NCBI RefSeq assembly: GCF_030867145.1
Contig: NC_134415.1
Coordinates: 75,173,300-75,237,299 of the forward strand
Source: Opisthocomus hoazin
Lineage: Eukaryota; Chordata; Aves; Opisthocomiformes; Opisthocomidae
Length of the DNA stretch: 64,000 bases
Reading direction: 5' to 3'
Part shown: piece by piece, positions 12,301 to 24,700 of the stretch
Layout of the letters: each line of letters starts with the position of its first letter
Position numbering within the stretch: position 1 is the stretch's first letter
The notes under the pieces: model-generated
Told to the model about the DNA's origin: nothing
Seen by the model: the letters and a program-made list of their open reading frames with translations, nothing else
The model's database searches: none
Program-made: the position numbers and the translations under genes

Positions 12301-15300
12301 GCCAGCCCATAAAACCTGGAGGTGAATCCCTTGTAACATATATGATGGCACAGACCACACAAGGGAAGATGCAGTCTTATCACAAAAGACATGGAGAAGC
12401 TGAGCTCTTACAGCAGGGCTTCCCATGTCTATGGAAAGGAGCAATTGCAGGGAAAGACCAGCTTAGGGCCTGCGGAGAGCATGGGTAGGAGCTTGGTTCC
12501 TGAGGGGTGTCACAAGCAGTGTGGCAGCTAGGAGCTGCGAAGCGATGGCGTGTGCTCTAAAGAATCCTTGGCATACTTAGCTGCCATATGCTATCCAGTG
12601 CCTGCCGCTGAGTACGTCTGACTTCATTTTTTGCTGGGTGTTTTTAACTTGGATTTGGACCAGTTTTTCACAGGGACAACAAATTGCATTTGTCTGCTGC
12701 AAAGGTTACCTCCAATCAAGCACTTCTCTCCAGAGTGGATTGGGCTGCTAAAGGAAACAATTTTAACGTTGTTTTTAAAAATATTATGCTTCCCTTAATC
12801 ATCTGCTGAATAATCTGAACTGCTTTGCAAACATGTTTCTTAAACACAGAGCCTCAGTGGGTTACACTGAATCAAGAATGTCAACTTAGATGCATTCCAG
12901 GAAAATTAATGATATCTAATTAGTATAAGGATTATAAATTTACCAAAAGTGATTTTGTGTTTTACTCCTACAAAATAAAACTGCAAGCAGAGTTTCACAA
13001 AAACAGAGGCCTGTCTGAAAATGATGTCTCAAAATGTTTTTTGTCTGCTTTCCTAGTATATGGACAATGCACTTTCTGACTCCAGGCAGGGTCATCTTCA
13101 TACACTGGAAACAGCTGCTGGATGACTTAAAGCAGGCTTTTCCTCCGCACAGTAAGTAAGCTAGGCTTCCTTTTCTTCCTCCACGCTGGCTACATAGAGG
13201 AGATGAAAGTGATAACCCCTTAGGAATTTCTCACATTTTGCCTGTCTGTGGCACGCTTGCATTCCAGAGGAACTAGCACAGTGAAACCTTTTGAAAAAGA
13301 ATGGAACTTTGTCAAATAAAAATTCACATATCAAGAAGTTTTAGTCGCTGTCAGTTTTATGATAGTGCTAAGGGATGCCAACCAAGATCATATGCATCAG
13401 GGAGGGAGGGGGGGAGGGCAGGCACCCCACAAACAACAAATAAGCAGACCTACGTGGAGGAGGTCAGTTTAGATAATTTCATACACTTATGCCACTAATG
13501 CTGCTGTAATTTGCCTTCGAAGTATTGTTGCTAATGGTATCCACTTGATGGGGAACTGTTATTCATTAATAACTGAGCCACCGAGAGCAGTGCCTGTGAA
13601 ACCACAAATTATGGTATGATGACAGTTTTCTAGTAATGATATTCCAAGTTAATCCAAAAAGAGTGAAGAGAGGGAAATAAAGAGGGCAGATACGATGGCT
13701 GAATCCATTCTCAACCTAGAATTTAAATGCATGGGTCTTTTGTGTATGAACTTTTATGTAGGATCTGTAATTAACCTATGTGAGACCATGCCTCTTGCAG
13801 TACCACCTAGAAGTAAAATGGCAGGGATGGATCATCCAGTCGATACTGGAACCGTGACAGTTCTGTTTCTAGGGTTTTGCACACACAAAAGTGGTTCAGG
13901 TCAGTTGTTAACAGCCATGACCTGTAAGGGCTTTTCAGAGTTCTGTAAGAAGTGAGCTAGTCCTGGCCCTTCCATCCGCTTTGGGTGCCTTCAGCCTTTA
14001 AGAGCAGCCTGCTAGTGACTGTGGGACCGGAATGGTGCTCAAACTGTAAAAAATTGTCTACTGTTCAAACTGTGAGGCACAGTTTCAACAAGATGTGGAC
14101 TCTGAAACAGCAGTTCTTGAAATTACACCCACTGTGTGCACAAAAAGAGAGTTGAATTCTTCCACGCTATAAAAGCCGAACATTTTTGGCATGTGTTTTT
14201 ATTCATTTTAAAAAATAAAACAAAAATTCAGGATGAGAAGAGTTAAGCATTATTGTACACCTAGAAATAAGCATGGGAATAAGACCACAATAAGCACTGT
14301 AAAAAAGAAAAGCTGGTCCGAAGAACTGGCTGGTGGAAGTTGTCTGGTGTAAGAAGAGATCAATAAGGAGTGAATGTTCCCTCAAAATTAAAGTGAGTGC
14401 ATTGTTGCACCCTTGGGCTCACTGCATGGACTGTAAGGCAGCCAACTATCAACAGTATAGGCCTGCAAGGCAGGAATCACCTAAAATGTAAAAAACTAAA
14501 AAATCTGGGTTTTGGTAGCAGAAATTTTCTGTAATGACAACTGAAAATGTATGTCCCTTTAAGTATCAGTGTGGATGGATAACTTCCTCCTCTCTAACGT
14601 GCTTCAGAGAGGCACATTCTAATCACCTAGTCCAACTCCTTCTTCAGAACACGATAATCTTGCTTTGTCATCTCAATTTTCACTCGTACTTTGATACTGA
14701 GAGATATTTTTTGTTATCTCTCCATTTCCCCTGCGGTGTCCTCGCTTGTGACCGGTACAACCAGCCACGCAGTCAAACCACTCAAGATGCTTCAGCGCTA
14801 ACCACACAGAAGATGGCCTTGACATGTGCAGGCGCTGCGGCCTGGCACGCACAGCTGGGCAGCTGCAATTACAGAAGCTTCCAGGTGAACTGACCCTCAT
14901 GTGCAAACATATGTGTTTATATTGTAAATTCTTTGTGCAGAGGCTAGGTCTAACCAAAGGTTTGGAGAATATCTCACACAACACTTTCCCAGTCTTGGCG
15001 TGGACGCTAGATACCAAATATACAGCAGTGGTGATGTCGATCAAAGTATTAATTATTTTTTTCCTTGTGATTTGGGTATTACTTTGCTTTGCTTTATATG
15101 AAAATGTGTCCCCCTCATGCTTAAGGTCATTTACTCTTTAAGCACAAAATAAGTTTTCAGATAATTTATCAGGTACTCCAGTAATCAGTCAAAGTACAGA
15201 GGTTTAAATTTATAAAGTACTGTTTGTACTCAAATGTACTTAACAGCAGAGTAACACAGACACCTCACATTCTCTACATTCTGCCTTGTCTAAAATAATA

Positions 15301-17207
15301 GAAATTATGTGCATAAATTATATGTGAAGAAATTAGCTGGGGATTAGCTTCACCAGCTCTGCCACATGATCGATAAGGTCAAATGAGCAGATCAGGAAAC
15401 ATTCGGTGAAGTCCTTTTGACAGTAAAAGTAGTTGACACATTTAAAATTTCCTTGACATTAAACTTGCTGCAACTATTTGATTGTTAGAAATGTCTCCTG
15501 GGTGTAGAAAGGGTTCCTACTGCTAGACCAGTTGACTCGAGCCACTGCTGTTCTTTAAATGTTCTTCAATTATTTTGTTGATATTATCGGGGTATATTAC
15601 AGTTTACTTTAAATCAATTTCATCTAATTGAAGGCCAAAGCTACCAATCTCTCTTAGGTTCAATTCCATAATTACTGCACAGCTTGCTTACAGAACAGGT
15701 TCAGGTCTGACAGCTTTTGTCAGGCATTTCAAGGGTAACTGGAACACATCAGAATGTTCTAGAGGTCCTACAAGTACAGGGTTGAGATAATGAAATTATT
15801 CATGTGTTTACCCTTCTATCAGTGATACCTGCTTTTAATTTCAACCCCCTTTTTATGTGGTATTTCTGGTGAGTAACAGAAATAGTACCTAATGATAACT
15901 ACATTTACTCAGATTTGGTGTCACAGCTGCAGATTTTCTTAGTAATATATAGCATTCTTTCTCATCCACCCATAGCCCAGCAAGTATTAGACTGATATTA
16001 CACTGCATGGAGGCTTCTGAAAGGGTTATGTTTGAGAAGCTAATCTTTGAGTGGAATAAACAGAGACAAAACCTTGTTTGACTTGTGAAATGTAAGGACA
16101 TGCAAAACAAAGGTAGCACTGATAAGGGGTGAAAGAGTTAGAATGAATGACCACAAAACTCTGATACCACTGTAAATAAAGACAATTTAAGATAGAGCTG
16201 GACCAACCCCTAAGCTAAAGGGAAAGGACACTAAAAACTATATATGTGATTCTTTAAAAAGCAGCAGCCATGCATTAATTACATTAAGTTTTTTAAGGCA
16301 GTATTTGCTATAGATATGGAAAACTTCCTTCTCAAGATAAGCAGATATTGTTCAAATGCATGATTGAGATATATTAGCAGAAAATTCTAATGCTTGGCAA
16401 AGTGCTAGATTACCGTTCCGTTAAAAGAAGGCAAGGAATGTAGTGTAACTCTACAGGCACTTCACCAGTGTGATATCTACCAGCACCAAAGCCAAAGCTA
16501 ACGAATGAAACTGATAGTCCTGAAACAATTAATTTTATTACTTGGCTGAGCTAATTTAATAACAGTTTAGCTTTTGATACAGCTTTACTTTCCAGCCAGA
16601 CCCTGTTGAGTGAAACACATAGTCGATATGGCTGCGGGGGATGAACGTTCGAATGCAGGTCAAACGCTGCGTTAGGCTGGGCTCACTCAGCAGCACCTGG
16701 GCACCTTCAGACACGTCAGCCCTTTGCCCAGCCGCTCTTCCCAACACGCCAATTTACTGAGCCAGATTTTTGTTCTGTGGGTGCACATAAAGGTGTCTCT
16801 AGCTTTCGCTTCCTTCACGGATGGGCTTAACAGCAGGAGCATCCCACTCGGTGCCCAGTTTGTTACCACCTGCCATCCACCGCAGCGCAGGCAATTTGAG
16901 CAGTAAAGGGTGAACGAGCAGGTTGGTGACAACAATCCCCAAGCTTCTTGTCAAGCCTGCGACAGCAGATCCCAGGGGAGACGTGTTGTCTGCTGTTAGC
17001 GGTGAAGCACACTTCCACCCAGCTCTTCTGGACGCGCAGATGGATGGAAACTCTCTTCTTTCCTGCTTCGACTTTTCCTATTTGCTTTCTTTTTCTTTCG
17101 TTGGTTAAACATTTTAAGTATTTTTGTTGATTTTTTAATATAGTCATGAAAGCACGACGGACTGGAAGATTGAACATTTTAGATGTTCTTTTAAAAAATG
17201 CTATGAA
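9319..17207. other. NEPN-GOPC divergent intergenic region
   Basis: About 7.9 kb between two genes transcribed away from each other. No exon, RNA gene or clear repeat is recognisable. Open frames are short and motif-free. It contains simple G-rich runs near 13,401-13,418 and AT-rich stretches with homeodomain-type TAATTA/TAATGA cores near 12,905-12,925, which could belong to an enhancer but are not diagnostic. Confidence 0.6.
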
Positions 17208-17850
17208 ACAGAATCACAGAATGGTCGGGGTTGGAAGGGACCTCTGTGGGTCACCCAGTCCAACCCCCTGCTGAAGCAGGGTCACCTACAGCAGGCTGCA
17301 CAGGACCTTGTCCAGACGGGTCTTGAATATCTCCAGAGAAGGAGACTCCACAACCTCCCTGGGCAGCCTGTTCCAGTGCTCCGTCACCCTCAGAGGGAAG
17401 AAGTTCTTCCTCATGTTCAGACGGAACTTCCTGTGCCTCAGTTTGTGCCCATTGCCCCTTGTCCTGTCGCTGGGCACCACTGAAAAGAGCTTGGCCCCAT
17501 CCTCCTGACACCCTGAAGATATTTATAGGCATTTATAAGGTCCCCTCTCAGCCTTCTCTTCTTCAGGCTAAACAAGCCCAGCTCCCTCAGCCTCTCCTCG
17601 CAGGAGAGATGCTCCAGTCCCCTCACCATCCTTGTAGCCCTCCGCTGGACTCTCTCCAGTAGCTCTTCATCTTTCTTGAACTGGGGAGCCCAGAACTGGA
17701 CACAGTACTCCAGATGGGGCCTCACTAGGGCAGAGCAGAGGGGGAGGAGAACCTCCCTCGACCTAGTGGCCACGCTCTGCTTAACGCACCCCAGGAGGCC
17801 CTTGCCCCTCTTGGCAAGCAGGGCCCACTGGCTGCCAAGGCTCAAAACGA
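17208..17850 (-). mobile_element. CR1 LINE 3' fragment upstream of GOPC
   Basis: The minus strand encodes the CR1 RT tail ([40 protein letters not shown], then [23 protein letters not shown]), followed by the 3' UTR and the short CACAGAAT tail at about 17,208-17,222. The copy is truncated at its 5' end near 17,850, where GC-rich DNA of the GOPC CpG island begins. It is antisense to GOPC. The 3' coding frame is fairly well preserved, suggesting a younger insertion than the copy at 37,032. Confidence 0.9.
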
Positions 17851-17869
17851 TTCTTCTTCCTTTCTGGGA

Positions 17870-18760
17870 TGGAACTGCCGCTTTGGTGTGACGAGGCCGA
17901 GCTGCAGGAGATGCCTGCCGAGCCCTGCTGCCGCAGACCCCGCCGAAACCGGCATCGGAGCCAGCCGCGGTACTTCGGGGCAGGCCCGGGCGGGGACCCC
18001 GCCGGAGCCAGCGGCGAGAGCGCGCGAAGCCCCCGCACCACCCCCCGCCCCCTGGCTGCCCGGCCCGGCGCCCCCTGGCGGCGCAGCCCGGGCAGCGCGG
18101 CAGCCGCGATCGGGGGTTTGGTGCTCGGCAGTTGCTGCCTGCCGCCGCTTGGAGTTGTGGCAGGCAGCACGAGCCGCCTCCGGAGCCGCCCCGCCAGCGG
18201 CGCCGCGCATGCGCGCCGGGCACATTCCTCTCGCCTCCTTGCGTGGCTGCCCTGGTGGAGCCGGGCCGGGCCCGCCGCCTCTGCCTTGTCCCGCGGGGCG
18301 GGAGCGGGCCGCGGGGGGCGGCCGAGGCGGGCCGGGTGCTGAGGCGAGGGGCGCGGAGCCTGCCCCGCCCAGGGGACCGGGGCGTGCGAGGAGAGGGGGC
18401 GGCAGCGGCGGCGTCATGTCGGCGGCGGGCGGCGGTTCCTGCGGGCCGGGCGCCGCGGGCTGCGGCGGGGGCGCGTCCGGCTCGGGCTCGGCGGCGGGCG
18501 GCGGGGTGTCCATGTTCCGGTGGCTGGAGGTGCTGGAGAAGGAGTTCGACAAGGCCTTCGTGGACGTGGACCTGCTGCTGGGCGAGATAGACCCCGACCA
18601 GGCCGACATCACCTACGAGGGGCGGCAGAAGATGACCAGCCTCAGCTCCTGCTTCGCCCAGCTCTGCCACAAGGCGCAGACCGTCTCCCAGATCAACCAC
18701 AAGCTGGAGGTGAGGGGGGCTGGGGGGCTTCCGCCGCCGGGCAGGGCTGGCCTTGGCCCC
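17870..18760 (+). promoter_or_regulatory. GOPC: CpG-island promoter of GOPC
   Basis: This is a dense GC-rich block with very many CpGs (for example runs around 18,000-18,500), spanning the GOPC start codon and the exon 1 donor. It has no obvious TATA box, which fits a housekeeping promoter. Long open frames on both strands here (such as 17,438-18,931 minus) are by-products of base composition plus the neighbouring CR1. The exact start site cannot be read from sequence. Confidence 0.8.
18416..18709 (+). CDS. GOPC: GOPC exon 1 (coding part)
   Basis: Residues 1-98, running from the low-complexity Gly/Ser-rich N-terminus to QINHKLE at the donor GAG|gtgagg, phase 0. It holds the conserved block [19 protein letters not shown]. 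The start has G at -3. Confidence 0.95.
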
Positions 18761-21700
18761 GCGTTTTGGGAGGCCGCGTCCTGCCCCGCGGGAGCGCCGG
18801 CCCTCGGCCCTTGGGTGTTGCGTGCAGGAAAAGTTCCCTTTGGTGCTGGAAGCAGCGGTCTGGAGCAACAGATGCCGCTGGCTGGGCTGCTGTTCTCGTT
18901 GAGTCCCTGGAGAATTCGGAAAGCCTCTCAAAGGCGGGGCGAAGGCATAGGATCAAGGTGCTTGAAGCTTGTGGTCTGTAGCCAAAATGAGGACGTTATT
19001 GCTGCTTTGCAAGCAAGTGAAATGGAAGAACGGATTCAGGACGGACTTTGGCAGGTCCTCTTGTCCCTTCATACTCCGAGGCAGATCAAACAGCTCTCTG
19101 CCAAACTTAGTGTCAGAAAGTGAACGGCAGAGATCAGGCGTTCTGTGAGGAGAACAATAACTGTCCTCACTGTTGGAAGGTTTGCTTCATGCCTAATCCA
19201 GAATTTCAGTCGGGGTGGGAAGAAAGAAGGATCAGCTGGAGCCGAGCTGGCTGGTGCTGATGCCCCTCAAGAGGCAGGGCTGCGGGTCCTGTGGCTTGTG
19301 CAAGGACTGGAGGGCTCTGTAAGGAGATTCTGGGGAACTCTGCGGTTGTTTTGTAACTGTCCAGCCTGAGTCGTCTTTGGTTCAGTAGGTGACGTCCTAC
19401 CTGACCTGACCAACAGGTGTGGATGTTAGCTGCACTCTTGCCTTTCTGTTAGATATTAGAAGACTGTTGTCTTCCCTCAGCTACCTTGTCCCTGGGCTAA
19501 AACCCTCCAATTCCTTCAGCATCTCTTGTAGGCCATGCTCTTTAGTGTTGTATTGCTTGTTCTACTAACTTTTAAATTCGTGGCAGTTAGGGGAAGAACT
19601 TCATCAAAACCATGAAGATGCGTGCTTTGTAAGAGCTTAAATAGACAAGTAAACCACACAATTCAGTTCTTTCAGTCCTTTGTGTTATTAGAATAAAGGA
19701 ATTTAGGAGTCTTCAAACAGTAACCTGTTCTTCTGAAGGTGTGTCACGCAGTAGGAAGTAAAGTAAGTAAATTGGCTTTGGTTTTAATCGTGTTTCTTCC
19801 TGGTATGAAGACACTGTTATGCAAAATAATCCATGGAGTTTAAGAGAGGAACAGGGTATTTCAGAGTAGAACAAAGACCTCATTAAACTAAGAGCTTTCT
19901 TCATTGCAGTCTTTATATCACCAGAATGTTTACTGTGGTGATGTTTATGGTATTCTTTGTGTTTATATTGCTGTGCTGTCCTATACATTTTAGTATTGGG
20001 TATGTATGTGCACTGTCAACAGTACATATACAGTAGTCTGTATTGCCTGTTGTGTGCATACAGCCTATACGGTAGGCTTAATTGTACAGGCGTAGTAAAA
20101 TAAGGTCTGTGAGTTTATAGCAGATGATCAATATTTGCTGCATATTACACAGGGATGGTGGGTGTTGTGTACAGACTTGTAAAACAGATGAGTTTTCAGG
20201 TTATTTTAAGAGAATGAGCCGATGCTTGGTAAAACTTTCTTTGAAAAGTTGTTTCAGGCTTAAATATTTTGAAAGGAAATGATAAAACTCAGATCCTGAA
20301 AAGTATTTTGGTATCTAGTTAAAATCATTGGAGGCATCTCAATAACTGAAGATCTGTGCCTCAGTCTCAAATGAGTTGAAGAACAAAGAAGCGCAGTTGT
20401 AGTTGTAACAGCGTAATTACTGTGTATGTCTAGGTGTGTGAAGTAATTGTTTGATAAAAGACTTTTTATTCACTTTCAAAGTACTCACTCTGGATTCTCA
20501 GTATCATTTTTATTTTGTGAAATATTTTTATTACTGATACTGGTATTAGGCCTCATACCTATAAAGGAGTTTTTATCTTTCAATTAGACCTTTAGAAGGT
20601 TATGGTATTATCTTGAAGGTTGTTAATTTTAGAACCTCATGATTACTAGTGTCATAAACTTGAAATGAAAGCTGCCATTTAAAATCTCCGAAAGATGGAG
20701 CTGCTCTGTTGAGAAGGAGTATCTTGTCTTTTTACATGCACAGATGTCTAGTCAAAAGCCTCAGTGTCCAAAATGAAGGGTACAGTTACATATTTTGAAA
20801 GAAGTCACTAACGTTAATACTAACAAGGTTTAGGCTGTCATCAGTGGATTTACTTTTTTTTATAATGCAAGTTACTCTATTTCATATAAATTAAAATTGC
20901 TGTTATTTCTTAATAGCTCACAACTGTGACTTTATAGTGCTAGTACATTTTAATACAAAGCTTTCATCACATTCATAAAAGTGTCGTTAGTCATAGTTTA
21001 CTTAGATACAAACACTTATTCAAGCCAGTAAGTTAAATCCGTCTTCAGAAACATGCCTTTATTTGGATTAAGATAATACTTTGACTGCATGTGTCAGTGC
21101 CTGTTAAAAGCTAAGATTTTACTCCTACAGCTACGTTTTCCTGCTGTTGTCTTACTGAATGAGTGATATTGTTTCTTTAAGGAAAATCAAATTAATAATA
21201 AAGAGCGATGAATGTCATTTTGTTGTTTGTGGGTTCCACTCCTTGACCTGATTTGTCGTGTCTTATTATAGTATTACAGAAAGAAAAAAGAAATGCAGTT
21301 CAGACTTTGATTTATCAACTCTGTCAGCTTAATACGCATTCTTTGATTGATACCATTGCTTTTAAGAGGTGTAGCTTGATTGGTTTGGATGGAAGCTCCT
21401 GCGTAGGACTTAATGCAAAAAATGTTTTGGCCTCATTGGTGTATACCTACTGCTAGAGAGATGAGTCTGGGTGAAATATTGTATGAGGGATGTTTCTGAA
21501 TGGTGAAAGAAGTGTTCCAGGAAGACTGTGGTTTCCACAGAGGGAGTTGCGTGTTGGCAGTTGAGGGGTGAGTTATTTTTGGGCGGAACCTGAAGGTATG
21601 CAGATGCACAGCAGATGTTTGCCGATAAAATTGCTTGTGATTTAGGGTGGTGAAAGGTTGCAAACACACTACTGTGCTAGTAACAGTTGTAGTCCTAAAT

Positions 21701-24700
21701 TAAACTAATTAAATGAAAGGAGAGGAGGATTTGTTTTCATATTTCTCCTGCTGGTCACAGTAGGAGAGAGTTGAATTAAGTAGCTTATCAAAGAGGAAAA
21801 AAAGTGTTAGGTGATAGAAGCCACTGTCTTTTCTGAAATTGGCTTCACTTCAGTATGAGCACATGAAGAAGTGAATCTTGATGGAGGACAGTAAGGGCCT
21901 CGGGCTGTTCAAACAAAGGAGACAACAGCTGTTTTAAAGGAGATTTTTTGTGATGCTCTGTCTCTCAGAAAGTATTATAAATATGGAGATGCAGACTGGC
22001 AGTCAGTGTGTGAGATTTCAGTAGATTTTTGACTGAGAAAAAGTTCGTAGGATTTGTTTTTTCTGTTTGACTGTCACTTGAGGTGAAGAAGTTACGTGAT
22101 ACTGACTGTGACATTGTCTAAATGTCCATTTCAAAGAATAAAAGTTCTGTATAGTGCAATTTTGTACACATAAAAGAGGTAGGTCAGTGTGCCAGTGAAA
22201 CTGAGCCTGACTTCAGCTCTGGCACTTTGACTGCCAATCTGATTCTGTAATTTTAAATGAACAAGCTAGAAAGGAATGTCTGGTAGAGCACACCCTGTGT
22301 TTTGGCAGTTGTGTTAAGCCAACATACATGCTAAAGTTAAGGAGAACATTTAAATATATGTCTAAGAAGTTAATGGCCTGTAGAGTTTTATGTCCTTGAT
22401 GGACTTGGAATCAATTAGCAGGTTTAGATGCACATGTTCCTGTAAGATGAATTCTTCTGTAACTTGTTACTGTATCAGATAAAGCATATGTAGTATTATC
22501 TAGGTAATCTGAAAATCCAGATTAAGAAAAAAAACCTGGAAACAAAAAAAGCTACGTGTAGGTGGCTTTATGTGCATGATGACTTTTCATACAGTGTGCA
22601 AGTCCATCTTACGGAGCACTCTACAGAATTGCAGTCCTGCTTTACTGTACTTTTAAAATGAAGGTAGGTCCATCCACCAAAATGGATTTTTCCATTGCCT
22701 GGTAGTGAGAAATGCAGCTGTTGAAGACCAGGATATTTCTTTGCCCTGTGATAGATGTGTCCATAAAACTGGGTGCATAGGTGCAGTAACCTCATAAGAA
22801 AATTAAATTGTTTACTTTTTTCAAATGTCATAAAAATTTCCAATATTTACTGATATGTTATTTTATCAATTACACTTGGAATACTTTTTCTCTTTTGGTA
22901 TAGAAATATGTTGGTATTAGATAGAATGTGGTCTTTTGGAAAATCAGTTGAGTGAGATTTGATCCAGCTAATTTTATATCCAAAAATGTAAGCAGTTTTC
23001 AGATATTCGGGATGCGGAAGTACAGGTTTGCATAAATTTTCCAGTTGGCTTACACACTAAACTGTCGTTAGTTTGACATATGTGACTTCTGTCAAAAATT
23101 ACACCCTATTTAAAGGGCTCACCTATACTTAATTAATATTTTTCTGTATCAGAAGCTCTGGAATTCTATACAAGTTTAAGTAGCTTAATTTAGTTTCAGT
23201 CAGCATATAGTAGTGTGTTTTCCTTTTCTCTGTCTCATCTGTTGGGAGTTACATTGCGTAGCTAGTGTGACTTTGAAAATAATGGCAATAACGAAACTAC
23301 CAATATGACTTCTAAAAATATATTTCTGTCTTCTTGATAAACAAGTAGAAGCATGGGCAGCCTGAAAAAAATGTCTTTGAGGCAGACAGAAATTTGACAC
23401 TGGCAGCAAAGTGTACAAGTAGTGATTTAAAAAAAAAAAAAGTAATTGATGCTCTTGTAAGTAGATGCAAACAGAATGATACAGTCAAATACAAAGTAAA
23501 ACAGTGGTAAGAAACAGTAGGTAGAACAAAGTGAAAACAGTAATAGGTTGCTGCAGTAATAGGTGTTTTAATGATCGAGATGAAAAAGTCAGTGACTGGC
23601 ATGTAAATCTTGGTTGATGTATCCATTTATGTAAATGGCAACCAAATTTTTAAGATGCTTTACATGTGTTATTATTACGTTATCTTTTAATCGTTGGGAG
23701 GAAAAGTGTGCAAATAATTACATATCAACAGAAAAGATAAAAATGTATGGGTGTTGTTTTGCATCCTTTTAATTTGCTGACCGATCTTCTGAATGTTTTG
23801 TCAGGACTGGAACGGAATCTGAGAAAAGGAGCAGTTCATTTGTAGATGTCTCGTGTACCTTGTATTTTGCATGGGACATATTAAATTAATTTATGATTTA
23901 TTTGTGTGTTCAGTTTCATACACTGCATTTTTGCCAAGACTACTTAGATAGCTACACTACTGTAGTGTTAATTTAGGGAGTCAGTAGTGACAAATTTTGT
24001 GTTCATGTTCTTATTAGCCACATGATAAAGACCATTTTGTTAAATTTTAAGCTTTAACTAAAAAATTAAGTCACATATGTCCTTTTTGAAATCACAAGAA
24101 TAATTAAAGGCTTTTAATTTCATTTACAAATTTGTAAGTACAGTCTTTTAAAATAATTTCTTGAAACAGGCTAGTCATTTTTTATCATTGGCAAGTGGTG
24201 AGCATTCTTTGGTTGTGTTGAAATTGGGATTTTTTTTGTCAACATAAATTGTGGTTCCCAAGTGTATCATTTATTCAGAAACTCACATTTTGTACAGTGC
24301 TGTCACATTGTTTAGTTTTGCAAGGAGCACAGTGAGATTGATGAGCCTCTTATCTTTGTCATGGTTTCTCATTCAAACCAGTCCATTAAACTTAACAGGG
24401 TTGCGTGAGAAATTGCATCAAGTGCTGCTTAATAGGCAGGAAGAATCGGAGAGTCAGGACTGAGGAAGGGTGGCATGTTCTTGGCTTTTGGAGAGATGTA
24501 GTTCAAGTGGTGAAGTGACACTGGTGAGATAATGGAGACAACCCTTTCTTCCAGCAATTAGAGAAACTAATACTGAAGAGTTTCGAATACTTCACATCCA
24601 GGGGCTGATGCCAAAGTTAGGGGTCCCCCTGGAAACTTCCTAGCATGTGGGCTGCACGGTTCATAGCTGTGCACGACGGGCTCTTTTGTTGTTGAACCAA

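Noticed and set aside
14590-14660. Possible old CR1 scrap (cctagtccaactcc)
   Set aside because: Only about 15 bp resemble the CR1 tail region and there is no terminal repeat, which is too little to call.
17438-18931. 497-codon minus-strand open frame and other long frames around the GOPC start
   Set aside because: It joins the antisense CR1 RT remnant to the GC-rich complement of GOPC exon 1. The length is explained by CpG-island composition.
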